From positions 440,260 through 504,259 of the forward strand of contig NW_006920880.1 of NCBI RefSeq assembly GCF_000417875.1: 64,000 nucleotides of DNA, written 5' to 3'. A program made the translations under genes and the position numbers. The DNA comes from Pseudozyma flocculosa PF-1. Lineage: Eukaryota; Basidiomycota; Ustilaginomycetes; Ustilaginales; Ustilaginaceae. Below are positions 61,257-64,000 of this stretch, piece after piece; within the stretch, counting starts at the first letter, position 1, and every line of letters begins with the position of its first letter. A model generated the notes under the pieces. That model saw nothing but the letters and a program-made list of their open reading frames with translations, had not been told where the DNA came from and did not search any database.

Positions 61257-62633
61257 CTACAAGCCAAAGATGCGGATGACGCCGTTGTCCTTTGCGGCGC
61301 TAGAGGCAGCGCTTCCTCCGCCGCCGCTGGCGGTCGTCGAGGGCGGCTCGTCTCCGGCGTAGGCGAGGTAGAGCTTGCTCGGGTGCCAGGCGAGCGTGTT
61401 GATCATGCCCGTAACGGGCAGCTTGTACACCGTGTTGCCCGTCGCCACCGATGACTGCGTCGTAGAGCGTCAGGCGGATTCGACTGCTTGTCAGCGCCGG
61501 GTGACCTTCGGGCGTCGGACAACCATCGACCGATCAACCGATCGGCGCCGGAACGGGGAAACTCACAATGTCGATCCACGGATCCTCTCCGCCGGCTGCG
61601 AGGAACTCGCCGTCGTGCGAGAAGCTCAGGCTGCGGGCGGGAAACGAGAGGGAGCCGGACATGCGGACGCTCATCCACTCGTCGAGGGCCCACAGGCCAA
61701 TCATGCTATCGGCCGAGGCGGTGGCCATGTACCTCGAGCTGGGGTCCATTTCGATGCAAAACACGTTGGCCGTGTGGGCGACCATGGTGTGGAGGCGGGA
61801 CCAGCGCGTGGCGGCGCCCTTGGCCGTGTTGGCGTCGCCCTCGAGCGGGTTGCGGGCGTCGTGGATGTGGATGCTGCCCGTGCCGCTGGTGAGGAGGAAG
61901 AGGGAGCCATCGGGCGACCAGGTAAACTCGTTGATCTCCTCGACCGGCCCGCGGCTGCGGTCCTGGACCGTCTCGACGATCCGGCCCATCTTAACGTCGA
62001 TGATGCTGATCGTGTCCGCCTTGTCGCCCACTGCCACCTGGTGTCCGTGCGGGTGGTAGGCGATGTTGATGTTGGACCCGGGCGTCGAAATGACCTGCGT
62101 CGCCTTTGCCGCTGCGGCAGGGGCGGTCGGTCACGCGAGGTGGTAGGGGGAGTCAGACTGGATCCTCGAGGGCTATGCGCCGGCAAACGAGGGCGCGAAT
62201 CGACTCACAGCGAATGTCCCATATCCTGACCGACTTGTCCGCCGACGCGGTGGCGATCTGATCCGGCGCAGTGGGGCTCCAGGCGAGCTGGTCGACGCTC
62301 TCGGTGTGACCTCGGAGCTCGGTGGAAGCGCGCACGTCGACGCTGCGCTCGGGCGTCCATACGCGCACGGATCGGTCGGCGCCGCAGCTGGCGAGCTTGC
62401 GGCCGTCGATGGACCACGCGACGCCGCGAACGCTGAGTCGGTGGCCGCCCTTGAGCTCCTTGGACGGCTTGTAATTTTGGAACGACGGCAGCTATCGAGA
62501 CGGGGTAGGGCGCGTGGACAAGGGTCGGGGTCAGCGGGTGCGGACCAGGGAGGGTGCAGAGAGGGTGCAGACTCACTGTGATGCCGCGCTCCCGGAACAG
62601 GGCGGCGTCGGAGGGTGGTGCCGTCAGCGCCAT
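61257..62633 (-). CDS. TEX1: THO/TREX complex WD40 protein (TEX1/THOC3-like), four exons
   Basis: A WD40 propeller subunit of the THO complex in mRNP assembly and export. Exons 62633-62577, 62491-62209, 62111-61567 and 61454-61257 give 360 residues, matching THOC3 length, with phases consistent. The N-terminus ...GITLPSFQNYKPSKELKGG, then HRLSVRGVAWSIDGRKLASC, is followed by repeats RSVRVWTPERS, TESVDQLAWSPTAPDQIATA, KSVRIWDIRS, GSNINIAYHPHGHQVAVGDK, INEFTWSPDGSLFLLTSG, DPSSRYMATASADSMIGLW and SLSFSHDGEFLAAGGEDPWI. The GEDPWIDI motif and the last blade (VYKLPVTGMINTLAWHPSK) are characteristic of Tex1/THOC3 as I recall. The nuclear role is inferred from family. Confidence 0.87.
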
Positions 62634-63318
62634 GTTGTGTGTGGTCGTCGGAGGGGCTCGATCGATGGACGTCGGGGAGGGGATCCGTCTGAGCAAAGGG
62701 GCGGCCGGGAGGAGGTAGCGGGAGTCGGAAAGGTGGAGTGGAGAGAAGGGGGAACCGCGCTCGTCTGTCGTGCGAGAAGGGCTCACCTCGCTCGGGCCAG
62801 CGAGCCAGCGGGCAAGTGGGCAAGAGGGAGCGGGCTGCGCTCTGATCACCACCGCACGGCGCAAAATTTCCGCCGTCGCTGGGCGGGCCCACTGCCCCCT
62901 TTCTTCTTGAAAGCGTGGCTGGCTGGCAAGCTGGCTGGCTGTGGCTGGGCTGGCAACCAACCGCCTTCGGGGCTCTCGGCGAGGCTGGAGGGCAGCTGCA
63001 GGCCGACGCAGCACCTAGCCTGGCCCTCTTGCTCCCTTCCCCGAGGCTGCCCCTGCCTGGCCCAGGCGGAAGCAAGCTCTTTTTCGAGTGGCTCGAACCT
63101 CGTCTTCCCGCCCGCCTGCCGGCCCGTTCGCCCGCCAGCTTGAATCAGAAGCAAGGAAAAAAGGCATGGCACGAGCTCACCAGCTGGCAGCGCTGCTGCT
63201 CCTCGTCGTCTGCACCTGGCTCGCCCTCGCTCCGCTCCCTCCGTCTCTACCTTCACCACCACAATCATCCCCTCCTACACCCAACCACTCTTCATCACCG
63301 TCGAGTCAATCCTTCAAA
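62634..63318. promoter_or_regulatory. Divergent upstream region of TEX1 (-) and NDK1 (+)
   Basis: 685 bases between head-to-head start codons of two growth-related genes. It contains GGCTGGCTGGC-type repeats and a CT/CCA-rich leader before NDK1 (about 63225-63310). No coding frame is credible and no TATA box is clear. Confidence 0.45.
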
Positions 63319-63875
63319 ATGGCTACCGAGCAGAGTGAGTGCCGCCCGCCGTGGTAGCATGCCCTCCCCGTGTCCCTACCTCGTCGACGAGCAACGCCGC
63401 TGACCATGGCTCCCTGTCGCCCCCTGCGCCAGCCTACATCATGATCAAGCCCGACGGCGTCGAGCGCGGCCTCGTCGGCGAGATCATCGCCCGCTTCGAG
63501 CGCCGCGGCTACCAGCTCGTCGCCATGAAGATGGTCCACGCCTCGGTCGAGCACCTCGAGCAGCACTACGCCGACCTCAAGGGCAAGCCCTTCTTCCCCG
63601 GCCTCGTCAAGTACATGTCCAGCGGCCCCGTCGTCGCCATGGTCTGGCAGGGCAAGGACGTCGTCAAGCAGGGCCGCGTCCTCCTCGGCGCCACCAACCC
63701 GCTCGCCTCGGCCCCCGGCACCATCCGCGGCGACTTTGCCATCGACGTCGGCCGCAACATCTGCCACGGCTCCGACGCCGTCGAGTCGGCCAAGAAGGAG
63801 ATCGCCCTCTGGTTCGGTGAGCAGAACCCCACCATCAACTACAACAAGACCATCAACTCGTGGGTCTACGAGTAG
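63319..63875 (+). CDS. NDK1: Nucleoside diphosphate kinase, two exons
   Basis: Transfers the gamma-phosphate between nucleoside triphosphates and diphosphates through a phosphohistidine. Exon 1 is only 16 bases (63319-63334, MATEQ plus one base). Exon 2 is 63433-63875, and the phase-1 junction restores [21 protein letters not shown]. Total 152 residues, the standard length. The active-site motif [17 protein letters not shown] carries catalytic H117. The nucleotide-binding K11 is in MIKPDGV, and the C-terminus ends NSWVYE as in most eukaryotic enzymes. There is no targeting sequence, so it is cytosolic. Confidence 0.96.
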
Positions 63876-64000
63876 GCGGCTGGCTCGCCGCGCGCAGCCC
63901 AGCCCCTGTCCTCCCTCTCTCCCGCCATCTCCCCTCCCCTCCTCTCGTCTCTCTCTCTCTCCCTTCCTCCCCTCCCTCGGCCCTCGCTTGTCCGTGTCTC

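Overview
This window looks like nuclear DNA of a GC-rich basidiomycete fungus, most likely a smut-lineage (Ustilaginomycotina) yeast or dimorphic fungus. Genes are compact and lie on both strands. Introns are short (about 40-200 bases) with GTGAGT-like donors, and there is a Zn2Cys6 regulator and an intron-containing tRNA. Gene content is fungal housekeeping and mitochondrial metabolism. I see no CRISPR array, rRNA or convincing transposon. The species cannot be named from sequence alone. A 202-base run of N lies at 27451-27652.

Layout, left to right. 0-9 kb, all on the minus strand: the first exon of a PLP enzyme running off the left edge, a three-exon phytanoyl-CoA dioxygenase-like gene, ARA2 (D-arabinose dehydrogenase) and MAM3 (CNNM-type transporter). 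10-20 kb: an ADGF-type adenosine deaminase (+), a sulfotransferase-like gene (-) and a very long Pho85-type cyclin (-). 19.3-24.5 kb is gene-poor, with only weak coding-like patches. 24.5-38.2 kb: a Zn2Cys6 transcription factor (+), a KASH5/Kms1-like coiled-coil tail-anchored protein (-), MON2 (+, three exons) and a secreted polysaccharide deacetylase (-). 39.5-42.1 kb: tRNA-Met(CAT) with a 34-base intron and an eight-exon zinc alcohol dehydrogenase. 42.3-47.9 kb: a fused HEM14-NDUFAF7 gene (-) and NADP-glutamate dehydrogenase (-). 49.7-55 kb: a His/Gly/Arg-rich repeat protein (-) and an enlarged NAR1 (+). 57.2-64 kb: a composite locus of aldo-keto reductase, mitochondrial uL10m and BCKDH E1-beta (+), then a THO-complex WD40 gene (-) and nucleoside diphosphate kinase (+).

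The most unusual content is two composite mitochondrial loci. At 42281-45868 one uninterrupted frame encodes protoporphyrinogen oxidase followed by the complex I assembly methyltransferase NDUFAF7, with a second presequence-like segment in the middle. At 57251-60961 an aldo-keto reductase frame runs without a stop into a mitochondrial presequence exon. That exon can be read on into ribosomal protein uL10m, or spliced over uL10m to the main exon of BCKDH E1-beta. The latter restores exactly the N-terminus that the E1-beta exon otherwise lacks. This implies one presequence shared by two unrelated mitochondrial proteins through alternative splicing. All gene structures here are read by eye and none has transcript support.
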